Below are positions 50,534-59,160 of a DNA stretch of 64,000 bases, piece by piece (position 1 is the first letter of the stretch; every line of letters begins with the position of its first letter). The stretch comes from Kingella_B sp963529665 (lineage in GTDB: Bacteria > Pseudomonadota > Gammaproteobacteria > Burkholderiales > Neisseriaceae): positions 1-64,000 of the forward strand of contig CAUSAG010000004.1 of assembly GCA_963529665.1 (NCBI GenBank), written 5' to 3'. The notes beneath the pieces were generated by a model. That model worked only from the letters and a program-made list of their open reading frames with translations. It was not told the origin of the DNA and did not search any database. Both the position numbers and the translations under genes were made by a program.

Positions 50534-51160
50534 ATGAGCGAAGAACTCTACACCTTGGTGATTGACGGCAAAGAAATCCAAGCCCCTGCTAATTCATCCA
50601 TTATTCAAGCACTTGCTCATACGGGCAAAGCGATTACGGCAAACGTGGGTTGCATGGGGCAGGGTGTGTGCGGCTCTTGCCGCTGCTTGGTGCGCAAAGA
50701 AGGCGAGCGCAAGGCGGAAACCAAATTGGGCTGCGAAACCAAAATTGAGCCAGGCATGCAAGTGAGCTTTATTGATTACTTCTTGCCCACCCATGTTCAT
50801 TACTACGACATGGATAAAGTGGGCGATGGCTGGAACTGGCTGGATGAAGTGGATGAAACTTTCCCCGAAGCCAAAAATTGCCGCCATTGCGGCGGTTGCG
50901 ATGCGGCTTGCCCCAAAGGCTTGGAAGTGCAAAACGGCGTGGCGCAAGTGGTGTCGGGCGATTTTTCTACCGCGTCCAACACGTTTGACGAATGCGTGAT
51001 GTGCAATTTGTGCACGCTAGCTTGCCCCGAGCATATCCGCCCTAACCATTTGGGCTTGTTTGCCCGCCGCATGAAAATCGCGCGCACCTTGCGCCCTGTT
51101 GATTTGATGCGCCGTTTGCAAGAAATTGATAGCGGCAAGATTAGAGTAGAAATTGATTAA
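50534..51160 (+). CDS. Fumarate-reductase-type iron-sulfur subunit
   Basis: 208 residues. N-terminal 2Fe-2S ferredoxin domain (Cys40, Cys46, Cys49 in GCMGQGVCGSC and Cys67 in LGCETK), then two CxxCxxCxxxCP motifs (Cys116/119/122/126 and Cys154/157/160/164) for two 4Fe-4S clusters. In SdhB/FrdB the second set binds a 3Fe-4S cluster next to the quinone; here both sets look like 4Fe-4S, arguing for a soluble electron wire. ATG 50534 is chosen because the upstream extension is poor. The flavoprotein gene follows after 16 bases, whose spacer is a DUS. Confidence 0.85.
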   Translation: MSEELYTLVIDGKEIQAPANSSIIQALAHTGKAITANVGCMGQGVCGSCRCLVRKEGERKAETKLGCETKIEPGMQVSFIDYFLPTHVHYYDMDKVGDGWNWLDEVDETFPEAKNCRHCGGCDAACPKGLEVQNGVAQVVSGDFSTASNTFDECVMCNLCTLACPEHIRPNHLGLFARRMKIARTLRPVDLMRRLQEIDSGKIRVEID

Positions 51161-51176
51161 GAAAGGCAGCCTGAAA

Positions 51177-52799
51177 ATGACTCACACCGTAAAAGGCATT
51201 GATTACGAAACCGCGTTAGCCAACCTGCGCCGCGCCGAGCCGCAACTGAACGGCACGCTGCCCGAAAAAGACGTTTTGCTCAAAACCTTTCATCCCGATT
51301 ATGCCCCCAGCGCGCACACCACATTGAGCGTGGGCGTGAACGCGGGCGATTCTTGTCATCCCGATTTAGCTCGCTTGCTCACCGCCCATCCTTTGATTGA
51401 AGACTACGATTTGGCAGGCGCAGAAAGCATGCGCACCGATGTGTTGGTCATCGGCGGCGGGGGCGCGGGCGCAGCGGCGGCTTTAACCGCTGCGGCGGAG
51501 GGCGCAAGCGTGATTATGGCGAACAAGCTGCGCATCGGCGACAGCAACACCGTGATGGCGGAGGGCGGCATTCAGGCTGCCGTGGGCGATGACGACAGCC
51601 TGCAACGCCATTATGAAGACACCATCAAAGGCGGCCACATGGCGGGCAAAAAAGAACTGGTCGCCCAAATGGTTACTGATGCGCCCTCGGCGATTCGCTG
51701 GTTGATTGGCTTGGGCATGGATTTTGACACCCAAGGCGGCGATAGAAACGGCAAACTGGTGCGCAAAAAAGCAGGCGGCACAACCGCGCAGCGCATCTTG
51801 TGCCACCGCGATTTCACCGGCTTGGAAATGATGAAAGTGCTGCGCGAGGCAGTGGAGCTGGAAACGCGCATCACCCAGCTCAACCGCCATCCTGCCGTGG
51901 AATTGCTGTCGGATAACGAGGGCAACTGCGTGGGCGCGGTGTTGTATGACTTGGAAAAACGCCAACTGGTAACGATACACGCCAACGCGGTTATTTTGGC
52001 AACAGGCGGCTCGGGGCGTTTGCATTTGCAAGGCTTCGCCACATCCAATCACTACGGCGCAACGGCAGACGGCTTGGTGCTGGCGTACCGCATCGGCGCG
52101 AAACTGCGCGATATGGACAGCTTCCAATACCACCCCACAGGCGTTGCCCACCCACCGCACATGGCAGGCGCGTTGATTTCCGAAGCCACGCGCTCGGCAG
52201 GCACCAAGCTGGTAAACGGCTTGGGCGAGCGGTTTGTGGATGAATTGCAACCGCGCGATGTGGTGGCGGCGGCGATTTTGCGCGAAGTGCAAGAAGGGCG
52301 CGGCGTGGTGCGCGATGGGCAAGTGGGCGTATTTTTGGACACGCCCCGCATCATTGCCGAGCAGCCCGATATTATGAAACGCTTGGTAACGCTGGGACAC
52401 GTTGCCCACAAATGCGATGTGCATCCCGAAAGCGAGCCGCTCATCATCCACCCCACGCTGCACTACCAAAACGGTGGCATTGAAATCAACGGTGATGGCG
52501 CAACCACGGTGAAAGGCTTGTATGCCGCAGGCGAAGTATCAGGCGGCATCCACGGGCGTAATCGCTTAATGGGCAACGCGCTGCTAGACATCATCAGCTT
52601 TGGTCGCCGTGCAGGGCGCGCCGCCGCCCAAGCCCCACGCCGCAGCAATGTGCGCGGCGGCTTGGAACACGTGCACAACTTCCAACGCGCCTTGCAAAAA
52701 GCAGGCGTGAAAAGCGATGTGAAAGCCCCCGTGTTGTATCCCGATTACGGCACATTTGATTGGAAAGAACACGCAGGATTGGTGTGCGCGATTGATTGA
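51177..52799 (+). CDS. Fumarate-reductase-type flavoprotein
   Basis: A 540-residue FAD protein. FAD loop VLVIGGGGAGAAAA (about 82-95). Catalytic-site segments of the SdhA/FrdA family are present: FQYHPTG (substrate His/Thr), PRDVVAAA (proton-donor Arg), HYQNGGIEIN and HGRNRLMGNALLDI. The family's covalent flavin His (SHT) is replaced by Asn124 in DSNTVMAEGG, as in L-aspartate oxidase and soluble reductases, so FAD should be non-covalent. An N-terminal extension of about 80 residues precedes the FAD loop. ATG 51177 is one base after a DUS (51164-51175) preceded by AA, giving AAAGG. L-aspartate oxidase is an alternative, but the neighbours favour fumarate. Confidence 0.85.
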   Translation: MTHTVKGIDYETALANLRRAEPQLNGTLPEKDVLLKTFHPDYAPSAHTTLSVGVNAGDSCHPDLARLLTAHPLIEDYDLAGAESMRTDVLVIGGGGAGAAAALTAAAEGASVIMANKLRIGDSNTVMAEGGIQAAVGDDDSLQRHYEDTIKGGHMAGKKELVAQMVTDAPSAIRWLIGLGMDFDTQGGDRNGKLVRKKAGGTTAQRILCHRDFTGLEMMKVLREAVELETRITQLNRHPAVELLSDNEGNCVGAVLYDLEKRQLVTIHANAVILATGGSGRLHLQGFATSNHYGATADGLVLAYRIGAKLRDMDSFQYHPTGVAHPPHMAGALISEATRSAGTKLVNGLGERFVDELQPRDVVAAAILREVQEGRGVVRDGQVGVFLDTPRIIAEQPDIMKRLVTLGHVAHKCDVHPESEPLIIHPTLHYQNGGIEINGDGATTVKGLYAAGEVSGGIHGRNRLMGNALLDIISFGRRAGRAAAQAPRRSNVRGGLEHVHNFQRALQKAGVKSDVKAPVLYPDYGTFDWKEHAGLVCAID

Positions 52800-52866
52800 T
52801 GGCACAGCGATGCAGTAAACATGTTTTCAGGCTGCCTTAGCCAATCCACTCTACGGAATCAAAATC

Positions 52867-54120
52867 ATGAAAAACGAACTGAACCAAGTATTACTCCACC
52901 CCAGCCGCTTAGTCGGCTCCGACTTAAACGCATGGCTCGCCGTGGGCGGCGGTGAGGGCTTGAACAACGCCTTAACCGCACCCGACAACATCGCCAAAGT
53001 GCTGGAAGACGCAGGCTTATGCGGCATGGGCGGCGCAGGCTTCCCCACCCATCGCAAATGGACAGCAATGGCCGAATCGCCCAGCGAAACAGGCGACCGC
53101 TATGTAGTCTGCAACGCCAACGAAGACGAACCGGGCACATTCAAAGACCGCTTCTTGCTGGAACACGCGCCGCATCAAGTGATTGAGGGCGCGTTGATTG
53201 CCGCTGTTTACACCCGTGCCAACAACATCATTCTCTACATCAACCCGCATCTAACCGAATCGCTCGCCGCCACGCGCGAAGCCATCGCCCAATGGCAAAA
53301 ACACGCGCTGTTTCAACGCATTGAAGCGCATCTAGGCAAACCGCTCACCATCAAAGTAACCGAATCATCAGGACGCTACATCGGCGGCGAAGAAACCGCC
53401 GTGATTTCATGGCTCAACGGCGGCTTCCCATTCCCGCAATACAAACCACCGTTCCCATTCCAAAAAGGTGTGGCAGGCGAGCCGACCTTGCTCAATAACA
53501 CCGAAACCTTGGCGCACGTTTCGCATATTTTGCGCAAAGGCGCGGAATGGTATCGCAGCTTGGGACGCGCCAACGGCGTAGGCACGAAGCTGTATTCGCT
53601 ATCGGGCGACGTGTTAAACGAAGGCTTGTTTGAGCTGCCGATGGGCATCACCCTGCGCGAATTGATTGAAAACTACGGCGGCGGGATGCTAGAAGGTCGC
53701 ACGTTTAAAGCCGTGTTTATGGGCGGGCCATCCAACAACATTCTCACCGCCAAAGATTTAGATGTGCCGCTGGACTTCGTTTCCGCCAAAGAACGCAATT
53801 CAGGCTTGGGCACAGGTGCGATGATTGTGGTTTCCGAGGGCACCAGCATCGTGCGCAAAACCGCCGATTACATCCAATTTTTCGCCAACAATTCTTGCGG
53901 ACAATGCCCGCCCTGCAAAGGCGGCACCTACCAGCTCGCCCGCTTGGTGGAGCGTGTGGACAATGGCACCAGCACCGAAGACGATTTGCACGCGCTGCAA
54001 AATCTGGTGAACATCATGCCGGGAGCGGGACGCTGCGGCTTGATTACCGGCGCGGCAACCGTGGTCGCCAGCTCCATGCGCACCTTCCCGATTGAATACG
54101 GCTTGCCCGATAACTCATAA
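52867..54120 (+). CDS. NuoF-like NADH/FMN subunit
   Basis: 417 residues with every NuoF motif: GLCGMGGAGFPTHRKW (NADH, about 51-65), CNANEDEPGTFKDRFLLE (FMN, about 82-99), SSGRYIGGEETAVISWLNG, and the 4Fe-4S set SCGQCPPCKGG (Cys344, 347, 350) plus Cys393 in GRCGL. It is not part of a nuo operon. It follows the flavoprotein gene by 67 bases, with a DUS between. The likely task is to take hydride from NADH and pass electrons via FMN and its cluster to the iron-sulfur subunit. NADPH cannot be excluded. Confidence 0.85.
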   Translation: MKNELNQVLLHPSRLVGSDLNAWLAVGGGEGLNNALTAPDNIAKVLEDAGLCGMGGAGFPTHRKWTAMAESPSETGDRYVVCNANEDEPGTFKDRFLLEHAPHQVIEGALIAAVYTRANNIILYINPHLTESLAATREAIAQWQKHALFQRIEAHLGKPLTIKVTESSGRYIGGEETAVISWLNGGFPFPQYKPPFPFQKGVAGEPTLLNNTETLAHVSHILRKGAEWYRSLGRANGVGTKLYSLSGDVLNEGLFELPMGITLRELIENYGGGMLEGRTFKAVFMGGPSNNILTAKDLDVPLDFVSAKERNSGLGTGAMIVVSEGTSIVRKTADYIQFFANNSCGQCPPCKGGTYQLARLVERVDNGTSTEDDLHALQNLVNIMPGAGRCGLITGAATVVASSMRTFPIEYGLPDNS

Positions 54121-54449
54121 CCCGCCAGCCAAAGGCAGCCTGAAAACGGCGTTAAGTCTTTGCCCAGCGCGCATAACCGTTTTCAGGCTGCCGCAACAGG
54201 CATATCCCACACACTTTTCAGGCTGCCTTATTCCCCCAAGGCAGCCTGAAAATGCAAACAAAACGTTAATTTAAGTTATATCAAGGCAAGATAGGTTGTT
54301 TAAGAGTTAAATCATGTTTGTTAAAATAGCGTTTCGGGTTGCCTATTGAACGCGATAAACAACACGATGCGCCGCCAAGCCATTGGCAAAAAAAGCAGTC
54401 TGAAACACATCAACCCCTTTCTTTTAAACTCAATTGACGAGGTGAAACC
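54121..54449. repeat. DUS block and leader of the dicarboxylate transporter
   Basis: 329 bases. The first half holds four DUS copies as two inverted pairs (about 54132-54192 and 54215-54252). The second half is AT-rich and has TTAAGTTATATCAA (54271-54284), an FNR-like site with one good half, and TAAAAT (54322-54327) as a possible -10. Both regulatory guesses are weak. Confidence 0.45.
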
Positions 54450-55928
54450 ATGGGCTTTAAACCAATCCCAGCCGCCATAGCATTAGCGCTCACGCTAATT
54501 CTCTGGTTCATCCCCGCGCCCGAAGGCGTTGCGCCGAATGCGTGGCATCTGCTTGCGCTGTTTATCGGCATCATCGCGGGCATTATCGGCAAAGCCATGC
54601 CCATCGGCGCGATGGCGATGCTTGCCATGACCATTGTGGCGTTGCTGCAAGTTACCGTGCCCGAAGTGGGCGCAGATGGCAATCCCATCAAAAATCCATC
54701 TGCCCAAGCCGCCAAAGACGCGTTGAGCAGCCTAAACAGCCCGCTGATTTGGATGATTGGTATCGCCATCATGATTTCGCGCAGCCTGCTCAAAACAGGG
54801 CTGGGCACGCGCATCGGCTATTTGTTCCTGTCGCTGTTTGGCAAAAGAACCGTGGGCGTGGCATACAGCCTTGCCTTGTGCGACTTGCTGATTGCGCCCG
54901 TTACCCCATCCAACACCGCGCGCGGCGGCGCGATTGTGCACCCCATCATGAAAGCCATCGCCACCAGCTTTGATTCCGACCCCGAAAAAGGCACGCAAAA
55001 CAAAATCGGGCGCTATTTGGCATTGGTGAACTACCACGCCAACATCATCTCCTGCCTGATTTTCCTAACCGCCACCGCGCCCAATCCTTTGGTGGTGGAT
55101 TTGGTTGCCAAAGCCACCGACAGCAAAATCCACATCTCATGGGGTACATGGTTTGTCGCCATGGCTGTGCCAGGGATGATTGCGATGATTTTGATGCCGA
55201 TTATTTTGTATGCCTTGTATAAACCCGAAATCACCAACACGCCCGATGCGCCGCAAATGGCGCGTGCCAAGCTCCAAGAAATGGGTCCAATGAGCAAACA
55301 CGAAAAAATCACGTTGGGCGTGTTTGGCATCTTGTTACTGTTGTGGGCAGGCGTGCTTGCGCCGCTTGGCATCAAAGTGGATGCCACCACCACCACCTTC
55401 CTAGGCATCTCCTTGCTGCTGCTCACTGGCGTTTTAACATGGGATGATGTGCTGAAAGAAAAAGGCGCGTGGGACACCATCGTATGGTTCGCCGCCTTGG
55501 TAATGATGGCAACCTTCCTGAACAAGCTGGGTTTGATTAAATGGTTCTCCGACCTGATGGGGCAACAAATTCAAGGCTTGGGTTTGAGCTGGATTTGGGG
55601 CTGCGCCTTGCTGGCTGTGGTGTATATCTATTCGCACTATATGTTTGCCAGCGGCACGGCACACGTTACCGCCATGCTCGGCGCGTTCTACGCCGTGGGC
55701 TTGCATTTGGGCGCGCCACCGATGCTGTTTGCCTTGGTTCTCGCCGCCAGCACAGGCATTATGATGTCGCTCACGCACTACGCATCAGGCTCATCGCCCG
55801 TTATCTACAACTCGGGCTACACCACAATGGGCGAATGGTGGATTGCGGGCTTTGTGATGAGCGCGGTTGAAATCCTGATTTTCTGCACCATCGGCATTAT
55901 GTGGTGGAAACAATTGGGCTATTGGTAA
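54450..55928 (+). CDS. DASS-family dicarboxylate/tartrate:succinate antiporter (CitT/TtdT type)
   Basis: A 492-residue inner-membrane carrier with about 12 helices. Signature segments: SLNSPLIWMIGIAIMISRSLLKTGLG, abbreviated; CDLLIAPVTPSNTARGGAI; NYHANIISCLIFLTATAPNPLVV (the SNT and TAxNP hairpin motifs of DASS carriers); and LTHYASGSSPVIY. This subgroup exchanges citrate, tartrate, malate or fumarate for succinate. GAGGTGA precedes the ATG. Its position after a fumarate reductase operon fits import of malate/fumarate and export of succinate. Confidence 0.9.
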   Translation: MGFKPIPAAIALALTLILWFIPAPEGVAPNAWHLLALFIGIIAGIIGKAMPIGAMAMLAMTIVALLQVTVPEVGADGNPIKNPSAQAAKDALSSLNSPLIWMIGIAIMISRSLLKTGLGTRIGYLFLSLFGKRTVGVAYSLALCDLLIAPVTPSNTARGGAIVHPIMKAIATSFDSDPEKGTQNKIGRYLALVNYHANIISCLIFLTATAPNPLVVDLVAKATDSKIHISWGTWFVAMAVPGMIAMILMPIILYALYKPEITNTPDAPQMARAKLQEMGPMSKHEKITLGVFGILLLLWAGVLAPLGIKVDATTTTFLGISLLLLTGVLTWDDVLKEKGAWDTIVWFAALVMMATFLNKLGLIKWFSDLMGQQIQGLGLSWIWGCALLAVVYIYSHYMFASGTAHVTAMLGAFYAVGLHLGAPPMLFALVLAASTGIMMSLTHYASGSSPVIYNSGYTTMGEWWIAGFVMSAVEILIFCTIGIMWWKQLGYW

Positions 55929-55975
55929 AAACCGTTTTCAGGCTGCCTTGTGTGATAAGGCAGCCTGAAACCTAA

Positions 55976-56093
55976 AATGGAGCGGTGGCTCACCGCCATT
56001 GCTTATTGAGCATCGCATGACTGATTTAACTAAGATGTCGGCGAGCCGCCGACGCTCCATCGGTTACAGGTTTTGCAAATGTTTCAGCCTGAA
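55976..56093. repeat. Two-hairpin repeat, copy B
   Basis: AATGGAGCGG start; left hairpin GCGGTG-GCT-CACCGC; core CTTATTGAGC and TAAGATG; intact right hairpin GTCGGCG-AGC-CGCCGAC, then GCTCCAT; shared right flank CAGGTTTTGCAAA and a DUS-like end. An inverted DUS pair (about 55935-55970) lies to the left. Confidence 0.8.
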
Positions 56094-56119
56094 AATATGA
56101 AACTGGTATCGCAATAAAA

Positions 56120-56163
56120 AAGCAGCCTGAAAACGTATTCCAAACCGTTTTCAGGCTGCCTTT
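56120..56163 (-). terminator. Inverted DUS pair after lipA
   Basis: AAGCAGCCTGAAAACG and CGTTTTCAGGCTGCCTTT face each other about 27 bases past the lipA stop. Confidence 0.65.
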
Positions 56164-56189
56164 TTGTTTCCGCGCTAATCGCCAATGCC

Positions 56190-57191
56190 TTAATGATGCC
56201 CGCAGCCGCCGCCTTTGTGTTTTTGCTCTTCCAGCACATCATGTGCCTGCATATCCGCGTGGTAAGAGCTGCGCACCATCGCGCCGATTGCGGCGTTGGT
56301 AAAGCCCATGGCGTAGGCTTCTTTTTCAAATTGTTTGAACTGCTCGGGGGTTACATAGCGCAGCACGGGCAAATGACTGTTAGATGGCTGCAAATATTGC
56401 CCCACGGTAATCATTTCAATATTGTTGGCACGCATATCGCGCATGATTTCGCGCACTTCATCGTCGGTTTCGCCCAAGCCCACCATAATGCCCGATTTGG
56501 TGGGGATGTGTGGCATCATTTCTTTGTAGCGGCGCAAGAGTTCCAGCGAGTGTTTGTAGTCCGCACCAGGGCGCGCCATTTTATACAAGCGCGGGTGGGT
56601 TTCTAGGTTGTGGTTCATCACATCGGGCGGGTTTTTCGCCAAAATGTCCAATGCGATGTCTAAGCGACCGCGAAAATCGGGCACTAAAATTTCAATTTTG
56701 GTGTTGGGGCTGGTTTTGCGGATTTCGTTGATGCAATCGGCAAAGTGTTGTGCGCCGCCGTCGCGCAAATCGTCTCTGTCCACCGATGTAATCACCACAT
56801 AGCGCAAGCCCATTGCGGCAACCGATTCGGCAAGATTTTTGGGCTCGTCTTTGTCCAATTCGTTGGGGCGACCGTGCCCCACGTCGCAGAATGGGCAGCG
56901 GCGGGTGCAGATGTCGCCCATAATCATAAAGGTGGCGGTGCCGTAGCTGAAACATTCGCCGATATTGGGGCAGCTTGCTTCTTCGCATACGGTGTGCATT
57001 TTTTGCGTGCGCAAGATGTCTTTAATTTCAAAGAATTTTTTGCTGGATGGAATCTTGGCTTTAATCCACTCGGGTTTTTTCAGTTTTTCTTCTAGCGGAA
57101 CAACTTTGATGGGGATGCGCGCGGTTTTGCTGGCGCCTTTGTGTTTTACGCCTTTGGCGTTGTCTAGGGGGTTGGTGGTTTCGGTGGACAT
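56190..57191 (-). CDS. lipA: Lipoyl synthase LipA
   Basis: LipA inserts two sulfurs into octanoyl groups on lipoyl domains. The 333-residue radical SAM enzyme has the auxiliary-cluster motif CEEASCPNIGEC, the SAM-cluster motif CTRRCPFCDV, and the C-terminal RSSYHAD whose Ser ligates the auxiliary cluster. ATG 57191 follows AGAAAG; the longer frame upstream is DUS read-through. lipB and ybeD lie 0.9-1.5 kb upstream on the same strand, with an SDR gene inserted between. Confidence 0.96.
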   Translation of the reverse strand: MSTETTNPLDNAKGVKHKGASKTARIPIKVVPLEEKLKKPEWIKAKIPSSKKFFEIKDILRTQKMHTVCEEASCPNIGECFSYGTATFMIMGDICTRRCPFCDVGHGRPNELDKDEPKNLAESVAAMGLRYVVITSVDRDDLRDGGAQHFADCINEIRKTSPNTKIEILVPDFRGRLDIALDILAKNPPDVMNHNLETHPRLYKMARPGADYKHSLELLRRYKEMMPHIPTKSGIMVGLGETDDEVREIMRDMRANNIEMITVGQYLQPSNSHLPVLRYVTPEQFKQFEKEAYAMGFTNAAIGAMVRSSYHADMQAHDVLEEQKHKGGGCGHH

Positions 57192-57311
57192 GGTTTTGCT
57201 TTCTGTTGGCTGTGTTGTTTTCAGGCTGCCTGAAAACGGTTTTGGTTTCATTGTGGGCGGTTTGGCAGCCGTCAATGCGCTTTCAGGCAGCCTGAAAACC
57301 GAGAGCGGCGA

Positions 57312-58037
57312 TTATAACCCTTTTCGCATCACCCGTTGCGCCAGCGTGTTGGATAGGCGGTTGAGCCAATAGAGCAGCTTGGTTTTGCCGCCCATGATTT
57401 CGTAGCGGTTGCGCTGGAAGTCGCGCCAAAATTCGTCTGCCAACTCGTCAGGCGAGATTTTCAGGTGGGCGTGTCCTTTGCCTTGCGACATCGGCGTGGC
57501 AACCATAGGCGGCATCAGTTCAAACACGCGCACGGGCGTGCTTTCCAACTGCCAGCGCAGAGTTTGGCTGAAACTGTGCAGAGCGGCTTTGCTGGCGCAA
57601 TACAGGGCGCAGGTTTCTTTGGGCACAATCGCCAAGCCCGATGACACATTGACTACGGCGGCTTCGCGCTGGGCGGTCAAAATCGGTAAAAAGGCGAGCG
57701 TGAGCTGGGCGGGCGCGGTGAGATTGATGTTGATTTCTTGGGCGATGTCGTCCGCCGTTTGCGTGGCAAAGGGCTGGGTGAACTGCACGCCTGCGTTGTT
57801 CACCAAGATGCTGACATCGGGAAAATCGCGCACAAGGCGTTCACGGTCGGCAGCCTGCGACACATCGGCAACGGCAATCAGGCAGCCTGAAAGCTGCGCG
57901 GCGGCTTGGCGCAAGGCTTCTTCGCGCCTGCCTGCGAGTATCACGCGGTTGCCTGCGGCGTGGAATTTTTTTGCCAGCGCAAAACCGATGCCTGTTGCGC
58001 CACCTGTAATCAGGATGGTGTGGTTGTTTGGGGTCAT
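57312..58037 (-). CDS. SDR-family NAD(P)-dependent oxidoreductase
   Basis: 241 residues, classical short-chain dehydrogenase: cofactor loop TGGATGIG (11-18), VNNAGVQ, catalytic Ser in VVNVSSGLA and YxxxK as YCASK. The length and NNAGVQFTQPF-type segment resemble DltE-like or YciK-like members. An Arg after the first strand (LAGRREEAL) favours NADPH. Substrate unknown. It lies between lipA and lipB, but nothing links it to lipoate synthesis. One DUS is read as LSGCL. Confidence 0.87.
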   Translation of the reverse strand: MTPNNHTILITGGATGIGFALAKKFHAAGNRVILAGRREEALRQAAAQLSGCLIAVADVSQAADRERLVRDFPDVSILVNNAGVQFTQPFATQTADDIAQEININLTAPAQLTLAFLPILTAQREAAVVNVSSGLAIVPKETCALYCASKAALHSFSQTLRWQLESTPVRVFELMPPMVATPMSQGKGHAHLKISPDELADEFWRDFQRNRYEIMGGKTKLLYWLNRLSNTLAQRVMRKGL

Positions 58038-58074
58038 GTTTTTCTTTCTATGCGGTTTCAGGCTGCCTTAATCG

Positions 58075-58677
58075 TTAAGCCAACTCGCGCACCAAATGCG
58101 CCGCCAATTTCTCCGCCACTTCGCTCCAGCCGGGGCAGGGCTGCACAAAGTCGGCAATCTGCGCCATTTCCAGCCCCGCATAGCCGCAGGGGTTGATTTG
58201 GTGGAACGGCTCTAAATCCATATTCACATTTAACGCCAAGCCGTGATACACCGAGCCGTTTTTAATCCGCAGCCCGAGCGAGGCGATTTTGCGCGCGCCC
58301 ACATACACACCTGGGCGGTCGGGGTCGTTGGCGGAGGCGATGCCGTATTCGGCAAGAGTGGCGATGATGGCGTTTTCCAGCGCGGAAACGATGGCGCGCA
58401 CGCTGGTTTTGCGGCGTTTGAAGTCTATCATGGTGTACACGACCACTTGCCCCGGTCCGTGGTAGGTGATTTGCCCGCCGCGGTCAATTTGCACCACGGG
58501 GATGCTGCCTGAAAACAGCAAATGCTCGGGTTTGCCCGCCAAGCCTTGCGTGAACACGGGGGGATGTTCCACCAGCCAAAGCTCGTCTTCGGTGTTGGGC
58601 GTGCGGTGGTCGTTAAATTGTTTCATGGCTTCAAACGTGGGGGCGTAGTCCACCATGCCTAGATTCTTGATTTTCAT
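58075..58677 (-). CDS. lipB: Octanoyltransferase LipB
   Basis: LipB moves octanoyl from ACP to lipoyl domains, the step before LipA. The 200-residue protein has GGQITYHGPGQVV (about 67-79), GARKIASLGLRI with the catalytic Lys, and NPCGYAGLEM with the acyl-accepting Cys. A DUS (58680-58691) ends two bases before ATG 58677 and probably provides the ribosome site. ybeD ends 26 bases upstream. Confidence 0.95.
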   Translation of the reverse strand: MKIKNLGMVDYAPTFEAMKQFNDHRTPNTEDELWLVEHPPVFTQGLAGKPEHLLFSGSIPVVQIDRGGQITYHGPGQVVVYTMIDFKRRKTSVRAIVSALENAIIATLAEYGIASANDPDRPGVYVGARKIASLGLRIKNGSVYHGLALNVNMDLEPFHQINPCGYAGLEMAQIADFVQPCPGWSEVAEKLAAHLVRELA

Positions 58678-58703
58678 ATTTCAGGCTGCCTACTAAAAGA
58701 GAT

Positions 58704-58970
58704 TTAGTATACCACTTTCACCATCGGATGCGAGGTTACCGCGCGATAGATGTTGTCCAGATGCTCTTGGTTTTCGGCATACACGGTTACGGTTGCGCCC
58801 AGATAGTTGCCTTTGGAGCTGGGGCGGATTTTGACGTGTTGCTCGGTGGTGTTGGGCGCGTGTTGCTGGATGGCTTTGAGGATTTCGCTGGCGAAATCGG
58901 GGTGGGCTGCGCCCATGATTTTGAGGTCAAAGTGGGTGGGGAAGGCAATAAGGGGTTTTTGTTCGGTCAT
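58704..58970 (-). CDS. ybeD: YbeD/DUF493 family protein
   Basis: An 88-residue ACT-like regulator-type protein: IAFPTHFDLKIMG at the start, RPSSKGNYLGATVTVYAEN in the middle, and YRAVTSHPMVKVVY at the end, all typical of the family usually found before lipB. ATG 58970 is correct; the open frame runs further upstream only through repeats. Biochemical role unknown; conserved linkage to lipB suggests lipoate metabolism. Confidence 0.92.
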   Translation of the reverse strand: MTEQKPLIAFPTHFDLKIMGAAHPDFASEILKAIQQHAPNTTEQHVKIRPSSKGNYLGATVTVYAENQEHLDNIYRAVTSHPMVKVVY

Positions 58971-59060
58971 GGTGGATACCTTTCTAAGGCGGGTTGTGTG
59001 ATCGGTTATGGTTTTCAGGCTGAGACCTTTGCGAAAATTTTGAGGCAGCCTGAAATCTAA

Positions 59061-59147
59061 AATGGAACGGCGGCTCGCCGCCAAATGGTGGATTAAACAG
59101 AGCATTACTGGTTTGCCAAGATGTCGGCGAGCCGCCGATGCTCCATT
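59061..59147. repeat. Two-hairpin repeat, copy C
   Basis: The shortest and best-kept copy, 87 bp: left hairpin CGGCG-GCT-CGCCG, core ATTAAACAGAGC and CTGGTTTGCCAAGATG, right hairpin TCGGCG-AGC-CGCCGA, ending GCTCCATT. Its two ends are inverted repeats of each other (AATGGAACGGCGGCTCGCCG). DUS copies flank it on both sides. Confidence 0.82.
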
Positions 59148-59160
59148 GGTTGTTTTACGG

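Noticed and set aside
51483..52469. 328-codon minus-strand frame
   Set aside because: It lies wholly inside the flavoprotein gene on the opposite strand, and its His/Ala/Gln-rich translation is what GC-rich codons of the true gene give in shadow.
51177..52799. Flavoprotein as L-aspartate oxidase (NadB)
   Set aside because: The Asn at the flavinylation site fits NadB, but the partner iron-sulfur and NuoF-like genes, the dicarboxylate carrier and the absence of nadA/nadC beside it favour fumarate reduction. It is kept as an alternative in the feature entry.
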